A DNA stretch of 64,000 nucleotides from Fimivicinus intestinavium (lineage in GTDB: Bacteria > Bacillota > Clostridia > Oscillospirales > Acutalibacteraceae): the NCBI GenBank assembly GCA_018715765.1, contig DVKY01000122.1, positions 6,519 to 70,518 of the forward strand, written 5' to 3'. Shown in pieces: positions 41,609 to 50,371 of this stretch. A program made the translations under genes and the position numbers. The stretch's first letter is position 1. The number at the start of each line of letters is the position of its first letter. The notes beneath the pieces are model-generated. The model was not told where the DNA came from and ran no database searches. It was given only the letters and a program-made list of their open reading frames with translations.

Positions 41609-42382
41609 CTACCGGTTCATTTCTTCCACGATGCGCTGCGGCTTCACCGTCATCTCCACCCATGCGGGGCGAAACCCGCTTTTTACAGCATTCCGGGCGG
41701 AGGCGATGTTGGACCAGGCGCAGCAATAGAAGGGCACTCTGCCTCTCTCCAAAGTCTCCATGGCAAGGCGGCTTGTCAGGGCGGAGGCGATGCCCTGCCT
41801 GCGAAAAGCGGGCAGCACATCCACGCCGATTTGCCACATCCCGTCACAATCCGCAGAGCAGCCGGCCAGGCCGATCAGCTTTTGCCCCTCGTATGCGCCA
41901 ACGCCTAATATATCCAGGGATTTTCTGGCTTCACACAGGGCGTTCCCCCATTCCGGGAGGTAGAGGCCTTCAAAATCGCCTGGCCCCATTACCTTGCAGG
42001 TAAAGTCGCAAGGCAAGCGACGCATCTGATGCATATCCGGCAAAAAGTATTCCGCCATGAAACAGACCTTTTGGCCTTTCTGGCTCATGCGGCTGTCCAG
42101 CCAGTGGAGATTCGGCGTTTCAAAGCAGTGGTAAAACGCAAACTTCTCAATATATTCTTCTACAATTTCTCTGTATTCCTCCTTTACAGAGGCGACAATA
42201 TTGTGCCCATAAGTAATGAAATTGCAGGCAATGGGCTCCTGATAATATTTTTTGGCCAGGGGACCAACCTTAGATGGGACAATCACATTTTCTGATTTTA
42301 AAAAGTCGGATTCGCTGCAATTGAAATCCCATGCGGATTGCCGCATGGCAATTTGCAGCACATCTTGATTCTGAAACATCAT
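41609..42382 (-). CDS. GNAT-family N-acetyltransferase
   Basis: A 257-residue protein. The C-terminal half is a GNAT domain with ILGVGAYEGQKLIGLAGCSAD, the acetyl-CoA-binding V-x-x-x-x-R-x-x-G motif (DVLPAFRRQGIASALTSRLAM) and the CCAWSNIASARNAVKSGFRP segment. The N-terminal half, containing several Cys and aromatic residues, is of the kind seen in larger GNAT proteins with a degenerate first domain. AGGAGAAC precedes the ATG. Acceptor substrate unknown; single gene. Confidence 0.88.
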   Translation of the reverse strand: MMFQNQDVLQIAMRQSAWDFNCSESDFLKSENVIVPSKVGPLAKKYYQEPIACNFITYGHNIVASVKEEYREIVEEYIEKFAFYHCFETPNLHWLDSRMSQKGQKVCFMAEYFLPDMHQMRRLPCDFTCKVMGPGDFEGLYLPEWGNALCEARKSLDILGVGAYEGQKLIGLAGCSADCDGMWQIGVDVLPAFRRQGIASALTSRLAMETLERGRVPFYCCAWSNIASARNAVKSGFRPAWVEMTVKPQRIVEEMNR

Positions 42383-42695
42383 TTGTTCTCCTAAAAGTTC
42401 ATATTTTTAAATGGTAATAGCCTTTGCGTTACGAGAAGCATCAGGGACGAAAAACGATTGCAAATGAGGATCTTTTCTCCTGTCAGGACACTTGGAACCA
42501 GCATGAATTTTGAATATTTTGCCGCACAAAAGGCGCCCGGACTTTAAAATGCTAGAAGCGGATGTAAAGAGATATCATAATGTTCGAGGATCAAAGCACT
42601 TGCTGCTTTATAAAGGCAAAAACGAGGATAGATAAATTCACAGCTTTATGCTATTATCATAGAAATTGATAAATCTCAAATTTGGAGGAGATTTC
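42383..42695. other. AT-rich gap without a gene
   Basis: This 313-bp stretch is visibly lower in GC than its flanks, like the PPase-like gene that follows. No gene or strong promoter was recognised; the promoters of the divergent genes on either side must lie here. Confidence 0.5.
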
Positions 42696-43049
42696 ATGCA
42701 CGAATTTGATAATCGTTTTTGGAGTGCATTGGATGCTTTGGTCAGCAAATCAGAAATCATTATAGATAGGCCAAAAGGAACTGTACATCCCAAATACCCA
42801 GGTTTTATTTATAAGGTCAATTATGGGTATTTAAAAGATACCGCGTCTATGGATGGCGCAGGGATAGATGTATGGGTCGGAACGAATGGAACAAATATAG
42901 ATGCGATTATGTGTATTGTTGATTTGATGAAAAGGGATTCTGAAATTAAAATCCTGATAGGCTGTACGGAAGAAGAAAAGGCTATGATATACGAAACCCA
43001 CAATGAAACACAGTACATGAAAGGGATTCTAATTCGTCGGTCATTTTAA
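42696..43049 (+). CDS. Small inorganic-pyrophosphatase-like protein
   Basis: A 117-residue protein with RPKGTVHPKYPGFIYKVNYGYLKDTASMDGAGIDVWVG, which resembles the core of the class I pyrophosphatase fold, including Y-G-Y and D-G-x-G-I-D-V-W motifs. Class I enzymes are usually 160-200 residues and need additional acidic residues for metal binding; this short form lacks the full set, so catalysis is uncertain. The start at 42696 follows GGAGGAG. Its lower GC and unusual codon use compared with neighbours suggest acquisition by transfer. An imperfect hairpin near 43080-43110 may terminate it. Confidence 0.75.
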   Translation: MHEFDNRFWSALDALVSKSEIIIDRPKGTVHPKYPGFIYKVNYGYLKDTASMDGAGIDVWVGTNGTNIDAIMCIVDLMKRDSEIKILIGCTEEEKAMIYETHNETQYMKGILIRRSF

Positions 43050-43383
43050 GTTTGTGAGGGAGTGGGGCGCTCTCAATCAACAAAAAGGAAGGGCGTTTTC
43101 CCCCTTTTCTGCGTCTGCTACGGAACCAAATGCCCCCCTCCCGTTTTCAAAGGCCCGTTCTGCCCCTACGCCAGGGCAGGATTTTTATCCATTTCAAAAG
43201 GCTTTATAAAAATACTTGCGGAAGGGTATGAGAAGCTTTCTGGCCATTCAATCAATAAAAAACTATTTTATTTTTGATATTTATTATTTATAATATGGTT
43301 ATCAGAGATCTGCTCAGGAGCGGAAGCGAAGCAGATGATATGAACTCTGCCTGCAAATCTTATGCTGTGAGGAGTGATCGGAT
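43050..43383. other. Gap without a gene
   Basis: An imperfect AAAAGG/CCTTTT hairpin near 43080-43110 follows the PPase-like gene. The rest is AT-rich around 43255-43300 and should include the promoter of the DUF2804 gene; no clear -35/-10 pair was found. Confidence 0.4.
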
Positions 43384-44406
43384 TTGAGAAATCATGAGGT
43401 AACGAAGAAGCATCAGCTTTTGGATGTGCAGGGCCGTCTGGTGGAGCCGGGCTGGTCCAGAGGGCTGGTACAGGTTTATGACCGCCGGGCAATCCGGGCG
43501 CCGAAATTCCGCATCAAGGAGTGGGATTATTACCTGGTGCTCAGCGACCAGTTCGCCTGCGCCTTTACCCTCTCGGATGACGGGTATATTGGGCTCCAAT
43601 CTGTTTCCCTGCTGGATTTTACAAGGCCGTGGGAGCATACGGAGACGATTCTCAACGCTTTCCCCATGGGGAAGATGAAGATGCCTGCCACCTCAGAGAA
43701 GGGCAACGTCGTCTACCGGGATAAACGGTTGGCGATGGAGTTTATCAAAACAGAGGGGCAGCGCCGCATCCGCTGCGATTTTAAAAACTTTTGCGACGGC
43801 AAGCCGTTCTCCTGTGATATTACGCTGGAGCAGCCGCCGATGGATACCATGGTGATCGCGACGCCGTGGAGGGAGAAGGAGACGGCTTTTTATTACAACC
43901 AGAAAATCAACTGCATGCGGGCGAGCGGATCGGCCTATTTTGACGGGAAGGAATATGCCTTTCACCCTGAGACGGATTTCGGCACGCTGGACTGGGGCCG
44001 GGGCGTTTGGACCTATGACAACCGCTGGTATTGGGGCTCCGGCAACGGGGTAATAGACGGCAAGCCCTTCGGCTTTAACATTGGCTACGGCTTTGGCGAC
44101 ACCTCCGCCGCAAGCGAAAATATGCTCTTCTATGACGGGGTATGCCATAAGCTCGACGATGTGGAATTCCACATCGATAAAAGCGACTATATGAAGCCCT
44201 GGCGCTTTACTTCCTCAGATGGGCGGTTTGAGATGGATTTTGTGCCGGTGCTGGACCGCGCGGCCAAAATCGACGTGAAGCTGATCGTCACAGACCAGCA
44301 CCAGGTGTTTGGCCGGATGACCGGCCGGGCGGTGCTGGATGACGGCACAGCGCTGGAAATCAAGGATCTGATGTGCTTTGCTGAGGACGTACATAATAAA
44401 TATTAG
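43384..44406 (+). CDS. DUF2804 domain-containing protein
   Basis: A 340-residue protein of the DUF2804 family, with no proven function. It begins NHEVTKKHQLLDVQGRLVEPGWSRGLV, and contains LDFTRPWEHTETILNAFPMG, the paired FDWGRGVWTYDNRWYWGSGNG-like core and an FGFNIGYGFGD motif. The fold is predicted beta-rich, lipocalin or carbohydrate-binding-like by general pattern only. The start is a TTG at 43384 with GAGGAG upstream. Single gene; the following 44407-44530 stretch has hairpins but no gene. Confidence 0.85.
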   Translation: MRNHEVTKKHQLLDVQGRLVEPGWSRGLVQVYDRRAIRAPKFRIKEWDYYLVLSDQFACAFTLSDDGYIGLQSVSLLDFTRPWEHTETILNAFPMGKMKMPATSEKGNVVYRDKRLAMEFIKTEGQRRIRCDFKNFCDGKPFSCDITLEQPPMDTMVIATPWREKETAFYYNQKINCMRASGSAYFDGKEYAFHPETDFGTLDWGRGVWTYDNRWYWGSGNGVIDGKPFGFNIGYGFGDTSAASENMLFYDGVCHKLDDVEFHIDKSDYMKPWRFTSSDGRFEMDFVPVLDRAAKIDVKLIVTDQHQVFGRMTGRAVLDDGTALEIKDLMCFAEDVHNKY

Positions 44407-44529
44407 GATGGGCGCACAGGGGGGCAGCGGCTTTCGGCGCTGCGGCCACACCCATGGCCGCGTTGCTCTCCTTGCCGGAAGGCAAGGAGGGGTGCACCGG
44501 CACACGCTGCGCCCTGATGCAATACAGGG

Positions 44530-44577
44530 CAAAAAAGAAGCTCCCTGAAGCCGTACGGACGGCTTCAGGGGGCTTCC
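44530..44577 (-). terminator. Intrinsic terminator of the PHP/GNAT operon
   Basis: CCCTGAAGCCGT-type arms pair around a short loop and are followed on the minus strand by TTTTTT, just after the GNAT stop codon. Confidence 0.85.
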
Positions 44578-44578
44578 G

Positions 44579-45021
44579 CTATCCATCCAGCTTTTTTGAA
44601 AAGCCGTACCCCTTTTTGGGAAACCCATGTTTTTCATAAAAGGCGTGTGCCGGCAAACGGCTCAACCCGCTGTTTACGATGAGCAGGGCGGCGCGACGCT
44701 CCTGCGCCAGCCGCTCGGCGCGCTCCAGCAGAAGGCTGCCGACGCCGCGCCTCTGCGCCTGCTTCTGCACGGCCAGGGCGACGATGCGGAAATACTCCCC
44801 CTCAAATTCATAAGCCAAGGCGCGCATCATCCCGAGAAAGCCGAGCACAGCGCCCCCCCCTGCACGGCGACAAGCGTGGTATAGTCGGGGCTGTGCAAAA
44901 TGCGCCCAAGCCGTAAAGCGGCCGCCTGCGGCTCATCCTGTGGGTAACCAAGCGCGGTTTCCACCAGCAGCAGAATCGCGGGGATATCGCCCTCTGCCGC
45001 GCTGCGGACCGTCACATTCAC
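44579..45021 (-). pseudogene. GNAT-family acetyltransferase broken by a one-base shift in a G8 tract
   Basis: The first part (start GTG 45021, behind a perfect GGAGGTGA) encodes the N-terminus MNVTVRSAAEGDIPAILLLVETALGYP and ends at a stop near 44827. The second part, in another frame, continues the same domain with VLGFLGMMRALAYEF, the acetyl-CoA motif VQKQAQRRGVGSLLLERAERL and AHAFYEKHGFPKKGYGFSKKL. The join falls at eight consecutive C on the plus strand (44853-44860; G8 in the mRNA). Nine G would give one continuous frame of about 147 codons. It may be a phase-variable gene, a frameshift site, a real pseudogene or a sequencing error. Confidence 0.8.
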
Positions 45022-45335
45022 AGGCAGGTCACCTCCGCAATATCCTCCATACGGAGCAGCTTGACGGTTTCCTGCCCCTTTTTATCCGTTATGCTGATTT
45101 TGACCCACTCTTCATCTGCGGCTAAAATCCGGCACTCGCCCGGGAGCTGAACGCCGTTCGCCTGCCGGAGCCGGCACCGGCTTCCCTCCAGCTGTTGAAA
45201 AAGCGCGGACATTTCGTTCCCTCCCTTCTGTTTTCTTTCCACCCTGCGCAGCTTCTGCTCCAGCCGGCGTACCCTGCCGAAGAGCACCGCAGCCAGGCAC
45301 AGGGCGAAAATGCCGAACATCGAAAAAGCGTCCAT
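45018..45335 (-). CDS. Small membrane-anchored protein, unknown function
   Basis: A 105-residue protein. An N-terminal transmembrane helix (residues about 4-20) is followed by a basic coiled-coil-like stretch (RVRRLEQKLRRVERKQKGG) and a C-terminal beta-rich domain of about 60 residues (SRCRLRQANGVQLPGECRILAADEEWVKISI). The start overlaps the PHP stop (TGATG) with GGAGGAG before it, and its end overlaps the GNAT start (GTGA). I do not recognise a named family, though the tail recalls small RNA- or ligand-binding barrels. Confidence 0.75.
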   Translation of the reverse strand: MDAFSMFGIFALCLAAVLFGRVRRLEQKLRRVERKQKGGNEMSALFQQLEGSRCRLRQANGVQLPGECRILAADEEWVKISITDKKGQETVKLLRMEDIAEVTCL

Positions 45336-46024
45336 CAATGCTCCTCCGTTTTTTTCAGTGTGTGCGGACCACGCAGGGCAAGGCTCAGCTCCTGCACGGT
45401 GCGGACGGGCTGCGGGAAGGCGACGCCGCCGCGCGCCAGATCCTCATACTCGTGAAAATCGGAGCCAGAGGTCTCCAGCAGGCCGAATTTTTGGGCCCAA
45501 GCCCCGGCGATTTCATTGCGCGAGTCGTGGCGCGGATTCCCGTTATAGGTTTCGATTCCGTCGAGATGACGGGGATCGACTACAGTCAGGCCGTTGCGAA
45601 ACGGATGCGCCTGGATGAACAGAATCCCCTCCCTGCGAGCGAGCCGATGGAAACGCTCGGGATCCATATCCATCACGTGAGGGTGACGAACAAGGAATTC
45701 CTCCGTCAGGCCATAGAGCAGGTAATCGTTATTGCAGCCGTGAAACCGCAGCTCCGCCCCGAGCAGCACGGTAAAGCCGTCCTCCTCCAGCGCCTTACAG
45801 CGGCGGTAGCCCTCAAGGAAATGCTTAATCTTTCGCCGCCAGGGTGCATGCTTCATCCGGGCAAAGGTGCTGTCGTTGAGATGATCCGTGACAACAACGC
45901 CCGCATAGCCCTCTTTGCGGTAAAGGCGCATCGCCTCCTCTGCGGGAACGTTCCCGCAGCTGCTGACTTCGGCAGTGTGCAGGTGCATTTCATAAAGGAA
46001 ACCGCCGCTTTTTTGCGAATCCAT
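45335..46024 (-). CDS. PHP-domain phosphoesterase
   Basis: A 229-residue metal-dependent phosphoesterase of the PHP superfamily. It shows the four family motifs: EMHLHTAEVS, GVVVTDHLND, the ELRFHG region, and IQAHPFRNG followed by ETSGSDFHEY. Stand-alone members act on nucleotide, oligoribonucleotide or histidinol phosphates; the substrate is open. AGAGAGGG precedes the ATG. First gene of a three-gene overlapping operon with a small membrane protein and the broken GNAT gene. Confidence 0.88.
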   Translation of the reverse strand: MDSQKSGGFLYEMHLHTAEVSSCGNVPAEEAMRLYRKEGYAGVVVTDHLNDSTFARMKHAPWRRKIKHFLEGYRRCKALEEDGFTVLLGAELRFHGCNNDYLLYGLTEEFLVRHPHVMDMDPERFHRLARREGILFIQAHPFRNGLTVVDPRHLDGIETYNGNPRHDSRNEIAGAWAQKFGLLETSGSDFHEYEDLARGGVAFPQPVRTVQELSLALRGPHTLKKTEEH

Positions 46025-46083
46025 ATGGCTGACCCTCTCTTCTCTAAATGAATAAAATAAAAAATATGGTAACTACCAGCATT

Positions 46084-46111
46084 AGCATCCGTGTACAAGG
46101 GGAACATCGCC
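46084..46111. mobile_element. MITE-like element, fragment E (left end)
   Basis: AGCATCCGTGTACAAGGGG and the following AACATCGCC match the left end of copies A and C. Only about 28 bases remain. The fragment abuts the stop codon of the large unknown membrane protein, again at a gene's 3' end. Confidence 0.6.
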
Positions 46112-47541
46112 TAAGATGGGGATTTTTCTTTCTTTGGCCGCCGGCCGAGCGGATAGCGGCTGATGTGGTAGAGATAGAGCACTGCGGCCAATGCGCCGAG
46201 CGCCGCAGCCGCCAGCAAAACAGCGCCCCAGAAGCGCAGCTGCGTCAGCAGCAGCCAACGCGCCGTGCGGCCCATCAGCTTCCCCACAAATAAGGCGCAG
46301 GCGATGAAGCCATAAACCGCGAGGCCGGCCCCGGCCCCGATCAGAGCGCCGACCCCGGCATAGGAGCACACCGCGCGGAGCGGCACGATTTTACGCCCGG
46401 CGGGCAGCGCCTTTCCATCGAAAGCCGCGAGCGCTTCGGCCAGCAGCTCTTTCTCCTGCGCGAGGGTTGAAAACGCGCCGAGGATTGCACATCGGCTTTG
46501 CGCGGTATGCCATGCACAGTCAAAGGCGTTTGACTGTGCAAATGGGATGGGGCCAAGGCTGTCTCTTTCCAGCTGTGCCGTGCCGCCGACAACGTGCAGA
46601 AGCGCAGTTGGCGTTTCCTGCAAAAGATCCAGCGACCAGGCCAGGGAGAGATATTCTCCCTGTTGCCCTCTTTGGCGGCGGTAGTGCGGAAATTGTCCCG
46701 AAAAACCGGCGTTTTGGAGAAAAACGTCGAGAAATTGCAGGCAGACGGCCGTCCCCTCCGCTTCCCGGCGTGGGGGAAAAGCTTCGTTTGCCTGCAAAAA
46801 TCCATCAAACAGGCGATGATAAAAAGCGTGCAGCTCCGGCAACGCGGGGTTTTCAAAAATTTGAAACAGCGCGGCCTGCGCGCGGCGGAGCGCCCGGGTA
46901 TCTCCGATCTCATCCGCCTGGTGAAACGCCTCGATCGCCTCCCGCAGGGGGGCGCTGTTTTCAATCTGCGCGCAGGCGCGTATTTCGCGGATGCGGCTCT
47001 CCCGCTCCAGCGCGTCCTCGCCGTAGAGCGCGGCAAGCACGTCTGCATATTCCGCAGGAGCGTTCATCACGGCGAGCCAAGCGCCATCGAGCAGCGATTG
47101 CTCCTCCGGGGTTAATCCGTCCTCGTCCAGCGCGAACGCCTTTGTCAACAGCTGTACGGAAAACATGGCGGTTTGCTCGCGCAGGAGAGCGGCCCCTGGA
47201 AGCCCCGCATGCTCTGTGTAGCGCAGGAGCTGCTCGTTGACCGCAAGCTCCCGGCAGGTAAAGGAGAGCGTGACCGCCTCTGCTTCACTGCAATCAAAGG
47301 GGAAATAGGTGAGCTGAACTGCATATTGCCCCTCGCCTTTTTGTGCGCAGAAGCGGCGCAGCAAAAAGGCATCCTGCGGCATCGCATCCCCCTCTGGTAG
47401 CGAGCAGCCGGCAAGCCGGATACGGATTTTGCCCCAGGCATAAATTTCCGCCGTCAGACGGAAACTGTCTTTTTCGAGTGCAATCATGGCAGGCACTGCG
47501 GGCCGGCCCGTGTCGGCCAAAAAATCAAACAGGGTCCGCAT
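46111..47541 (-). CDS. Unrecognised 476-residue membrane protein
   Basis: The N-terminal 390 residues are soluble-looking and helical, with several Ala/Leu/Glu-rich stretches (for example REAIEAFHQADEIGDTRALRR and ALPELHAFYHRLFDGFL). The C-terminus has two hydrophobic hairpins (about residues 393-425 and 438-460), followed by a basic tail, so it is probably anchored with the large domain in the cytoplasm. The ATG at 47541 overlaps the end of the DUF188 gene by 17 bp, so the two are cotranscribed. I do not recognise the family and see no catalytic motif. Confidence 0.7.
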   Translation of the reverse strand: MRTLFDFLADTGRPAVPAMIALEKDSFRLTAEIYAWGKIRIRLAGCSLPEGDAMPQDAFLLRRFCAQKGEGQYAVQLTYFPFDCSEAEAVTLSFTCRELAVNEQLLRYTEHAGLPGAALLREQTAMFSVQLLTKAFALDEDGLTPEEQSLLDGAWLAVMNAPAEYADVLAALYGEDALERESRIREIRACAQIENSAPLREAIEAFHQADEIGDTRALRRAQAALFQIFENPALPELHAFYHRLFDGFLQANEAFPPRREAEGTAVCLQFLDVFLQNAGFSGQFPHYRRQRGQQGEYLSLAWSLDLLQETPTALLHVVGGTAQLERDSLGPIPFAQSNAFDCAWHTAQSRCAILGAFSTLAQEKELLAEALAAFDGKALPAGRKIVPLRAVCSYAGVGALIGAGAGLAVYGFIACALFVGKLMGRTARWLLLTQLRFWGAVLLAAAALGALAAVLYLYHISRYPLGRRPKKEKSPS

Positions 47542-47995
47542 CCGGATGGCTCCCTCCTCTTGTCAAAAATTCCAAAAGCTGTATAAAGGCCTGTTCAAAG
47601 GCCTGATCCTGTTCTGCGGTGCGCTTGGACGGCCCCTTTAGCCGCCCGCCTGCTCGCCGGAGCTTTTTGGCTGTGTGGCGCGCAAGTAAAAGCGCGTCAA
47701 TATTTTCAGGCGTGTAGCGCCAGCCGTCCTGATGGATCGGAAACGCGCCGCGCGCCAGGCACATGGCGGCGAGCCCATAATCCTGCGTGACAGCGGCATC
47801 GCCGGGCCGCAGGAGGTTCACCAGGGCAAAATCCGCGCTGTCTGCTCCCTTGGAGACGGTCACGGTTTGCGCGCCTGGGCGGGAAAACACATGGGAGGTA
47901 TCGCACAGCAACAAAACCGGGAGGCCAAAGCGCCGTGCCACCCGGATGGCGCAATCCACCACCGGGCAGCCGTCCGCATCGATCAAAACCTGCAA
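47525..47995 (-). CDS. YaiI/YqxD family (DUF188) protein
   Basis: A 156-residue PIN-like fold protein. The conserved start VLIDADGCPV, the VSKGADSADFALVNLL segment, VTQDYGLAAMCLARGA and RHTAKKLRRAGGRLKGPSKRT match the family, which is thought to be nuclease-like but lacks a settled function. Start is TTG at 47995 with GAGGGG upstream at fair spacing. It overlaps the downstream membrane protein gene. Confidence 0.92.
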   Translation of the reverse strand: MQVLIDADGCPVVDCAIRVARRFGLPVLLLCDTSHVFSRPGAQTVTVSKGADSADFALVNLLRPGDAAVTQDYGLAAMCLARGAFPIHQDGWRYTPENIDALLLARHTAKKLRRAGGRLKGPSKRTAEQDQAFEQAFIQLLEFLTRGGSHPDADPV

Positions 47996-48239
47996 AAGAA
48001 ATCCGCCCCTCTGCGATGGATTTGTTTGCCCGGAGGCCGCGCTGAAGTAAGCGTGCCGGCCGCCCGCGAACGCGCGCGCCCGCCCGGAATCCGGCGGCTT
48101 GGGAGAGAGCCGGTATACCCGGAAGGGGAACCGCTTTTATCATAACCGTTTCCGGCCTTAGATGCAATCGGGAAAAGGATAAAATCTGGAAGAGCGAGCA
48201 TCCTATTGGGGTAGCAATATTTCCGGAGGGGGGCACTGC

Positions 48240-48677
48240 ATGAAACCATCCCGCAGGCTTGCCACTGTCTGGCGGCTTCGCTTAATGATGATCGCTTGCC
48301 TGCTTCTGTTTCTGTTTTGGGCGCTGTACCGGTTCTTCCCGGTTGCGGGTATATTGGGGGGCACCGTGCTGGCAGGGTGCTTTTGGATGCTGTGGGCCTG
48401 GATTCCCCGTTATTGCATCCGGTTCCGCTATCGCCTGGACGGAGCGGGGCTGGAAGTGACGGGCGGGCTCTTCTTCCCGCGGCTGGTATGGCTGCCGGCG
48501 CCCCAAACGCTTTACAGCTGCGTATACCGCACGCCATTGTATTTTTTGACGGGACTGTATGGCGTGGCCGTCTGGGGCGCGGGCGCGCATGCGCTGCTGC
48601 CGGGGCTGACACAGGAGCAGGCCCGGGCTGTGCTGTGCGGCCTGACCCATATGCAACGAGAGGAGGCGGAACAGTGA
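48240..48677 (+). CDS. PH domain-containing membrane protein, YdbS-like
   Basis: A 145-residue protein with two N-terminal transmembrane helices (about residues 13-55) and a C-terminal bacterial PH domain (bPH2; YCIRFRYRLDGAGLEVTGGLFFPRLVWLPA). GGAGGGGG precedes the ATG. Stop and next start overlap as GTGA. YdbS/YdbT pairs in Bacillus confer resistance to heterologous membrane-active antimicrobials; transfer of that role is inference. Confidence 0.85.
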   Translation: MKPSRRLATVWRLRLMMIACLLLFLFWALYRFFPVAGILGGTVLAGCFWMLWAWIPRYCIRFRYRLDGAGLEVTGGLFFPRLVWLPAPQTLYSCVYRTPLYFLTGLYGVAVWGAGAHALLPGLTQEQARAVLCGLTHMQREEAEQ

Positions 48678-50095
48678 AGCGGATGCACCCAGCCTATGTG
48701 CTCACGCAGCTGCCTCGCTTTGTGTGGCTACTGCTGCTCCCGCTCCTGCGCTGGCTTCCAGCCTGGGGTGTGGGAGCTCCCATGCGAAAGCTGCCGGTGC
48801 TGGCGGCAGCTTTTTTGATTTTTGCAGCGGCCTATCTGCGCTGGCGGGCAAGGAAATGGCTCCTTCAGGGCGATACGCTGGTGTTTCGCAGCGGTATTTT
48901 TTTGTGCAGGCAGTACCGTATCCCGTTCGCAGCTGTCGCGGCGGTGAGGGAAAGCAGAGGGCCGCTGCTCACCCTGTTTGGCGCGCGCCGGCTTCGGTTT
49001 GAAACCGTGGCCGGCAAGGGCAGGGCTGTGACGCTTCTGCTGAGCCGCCGGGAGGCGCAACTGTGCCTTGCCGCATATGCAGGGGAGGCGCTCGCCCCCG
49101 TGTTTCAGCTGCGGGCGAGGGATACTCTGGTTGCATCGCTGAGCACCTCTAATTTTGCCCTTGGCCTTTTCGCAGCCGCACCCATTCTCCGTGCAGCGGG
49201 GAATCTATTCGGTTCGCTCGTGCAGGAGCGGCTGCGGGATGTGCTGACAAGCGCTCAACGCCTTGCCGCCTCTTATATCCCGCCTGTGCTGACCGCCATC
49301 GCGCTGCTGGCCCTGCTCGGGTGGGCGCTGCACGTTTTAAAGCTTGCGGAGCTCTACCACCGTTTTACGCTGCGGCGCAGCGAGAAGGCGCTGGCAACGC
49401 AGAGCGGCCTGCTGATCCATAGGCGCGTTTACCTGCGCACGGCGGGGCTGAGCGCACTCGCCATCCGGCAGACGATGCTGCTGGCATTTATCCGGCGCAG
49501 CCAGCTCTGCGCGCTTTATGCAGGACGCACCGGCGGGCGCGGGGAGGAGACGTTTCTCCTCCCGCTCTGCTTGCCGGATCAGGCCCAAGCGCTCGTGAAG
49601 GAGCTATGGGCGCAGCCGGAGGCAATATCGCTGCGCATGCCGCGTGCGCAGCGGCGGCGCGCCTACTTCCCGGCCTTCGGGCAAATTTGCGCGCTTGCTG
49701 GGGCCGCTGCTTTCGCCGTTTTTTTCACAAACACTCCGCTGCGCACGGTTTTTTTCACCAGCGCGGCGGCGCTGCCAATCCTGATTTTATTTTTTTTCCC
49801 CGCGCGCAAGCGGGAACGGCGAGAGGGGGCCGGCGCCGGATTTCGAATGATCCGGGCGGTCAGGGGATTCTCCGAGTGGACGCTTTTTTTTCGCCCCGGC
49901 GCGCTGTATGGAATCCGTGCGGCACAGACGCCCGGGCAGGCGAAAAGCGGCTTGTGCACAGTACGCACGGCCTTTCGTACCACGCGGCAGGAGCGTTTCC
50001 TGCTGCGGCATCTGCCGGCCGGATCCGCGCTGCGCTCATACAAAAACGAACTGGACAAGCAGCATATACAGCACCGTTCCAACGCCGATGCTTAA
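48674..50095 (+). CDS. PH domain-containing membrane protein, YdbT-like
   Basis: A 473-residue partner of the preceding protein. It has several pairs of transmembrane helices (about residues 12-55, 165-185, 205-232, 325-370) alternating with bPH2 domains: GDTLVFRSGIFLCRQYRIPFAAVAAV, KALATQSGLLIHRRVYLRTAGLSALAI, and a weaker third near the C-terminus. The start is GTG at 48674, overlapping the upstream stop, with GAGGAGG in front. Its last 60 bases overlap the 3' end of azlD on the opposite strand. Confidence 0.88.
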   Translation: MKRMHPAYVLTQLPRFVWLLLLPLLRWLPAWGVGAPMRKLPVLAAAFLIFAAAYLRWRARKWLLQGDTLVFRSGIFLCRQYRIPFAAVAAVRESRGPLLTLFGARRLRFETVAGKGRAVTLLLSRREAQLCLAAYAGEALAPVFQLRARDTLVASLSTSNFALGLFAAAPILRAAGNLFGSLVQERLRDVLTSAQRLAASYIPPVLTAIALLALLGWALHVLKLAELYHRFTLRRSEKALATQSGLLIHRRVYLRTAGLSALAIRQTMLLAFIRRSQLCALYAGRTGGRGEETFLLPLCLPDQAQALVKELWAQPEAISLRMPRAQRRRAYFPAFGQICALAGAAAFAVFFTNTPLRTVFFTSAAALPILILFFFPARKRERREGAGAGFRMIRAVRGFSEWTLFFRPGALYGIRAAQTPGQAKSGLCTVRTAFRTTRQERFLLRHLPAGSALRSYKNELDKQHIQHRSNADA

Positions 50096-50371
50096 CAGCG
50101 TATTTTTTTTCCAGATTTGAAGGGCTGCTACGCACCCCACGGCAATTGCTTCCGGCAGGCCGAAAGGAGCGGCCGTGAGCGTTACGTTGCGCAGGCAATA
50201 GACGACCAGCATGCCCATTACCGCATAGGGGAGCACACGGCCGAGATAGCGAATCAATTTAGGCGTTTTTTGACTATTGGGAAAGAGAAGAAAGGGCAGA
50301 AACCGCGTGAGCATTGTGCCCAACGTGATCACCAGAATGGTCGCGAGCGTCTGGATTGGCGTCTGCATCAT
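50036..50371 (-). CDS. azlD: AzlD family, branched-chain amino acid export small subunit
   Basis: A 111-residue membrane protein with about four hydrophobic segments and the family's ALVITLGTMLTRFLPFLLF-like start (LVITLGTMLTRFLPFLLF). Its start overlaps the azlC stop by 4 bp, so the two are translated together. The 3' end overlaps the convergent YdbT-like gene by 60 bp. Confidence 0.88.
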   Translation of the reverse strand: MMQTPIQTLATILVITLGTMLTRFLPFLLFPNSQKTPKLIRYLGRVLPYAVMGMLVVYCLRNVTLTAAPFGLPEAIAVGCVAALQIWKKNTLLSIGVGTVLYMLLVQFVFV

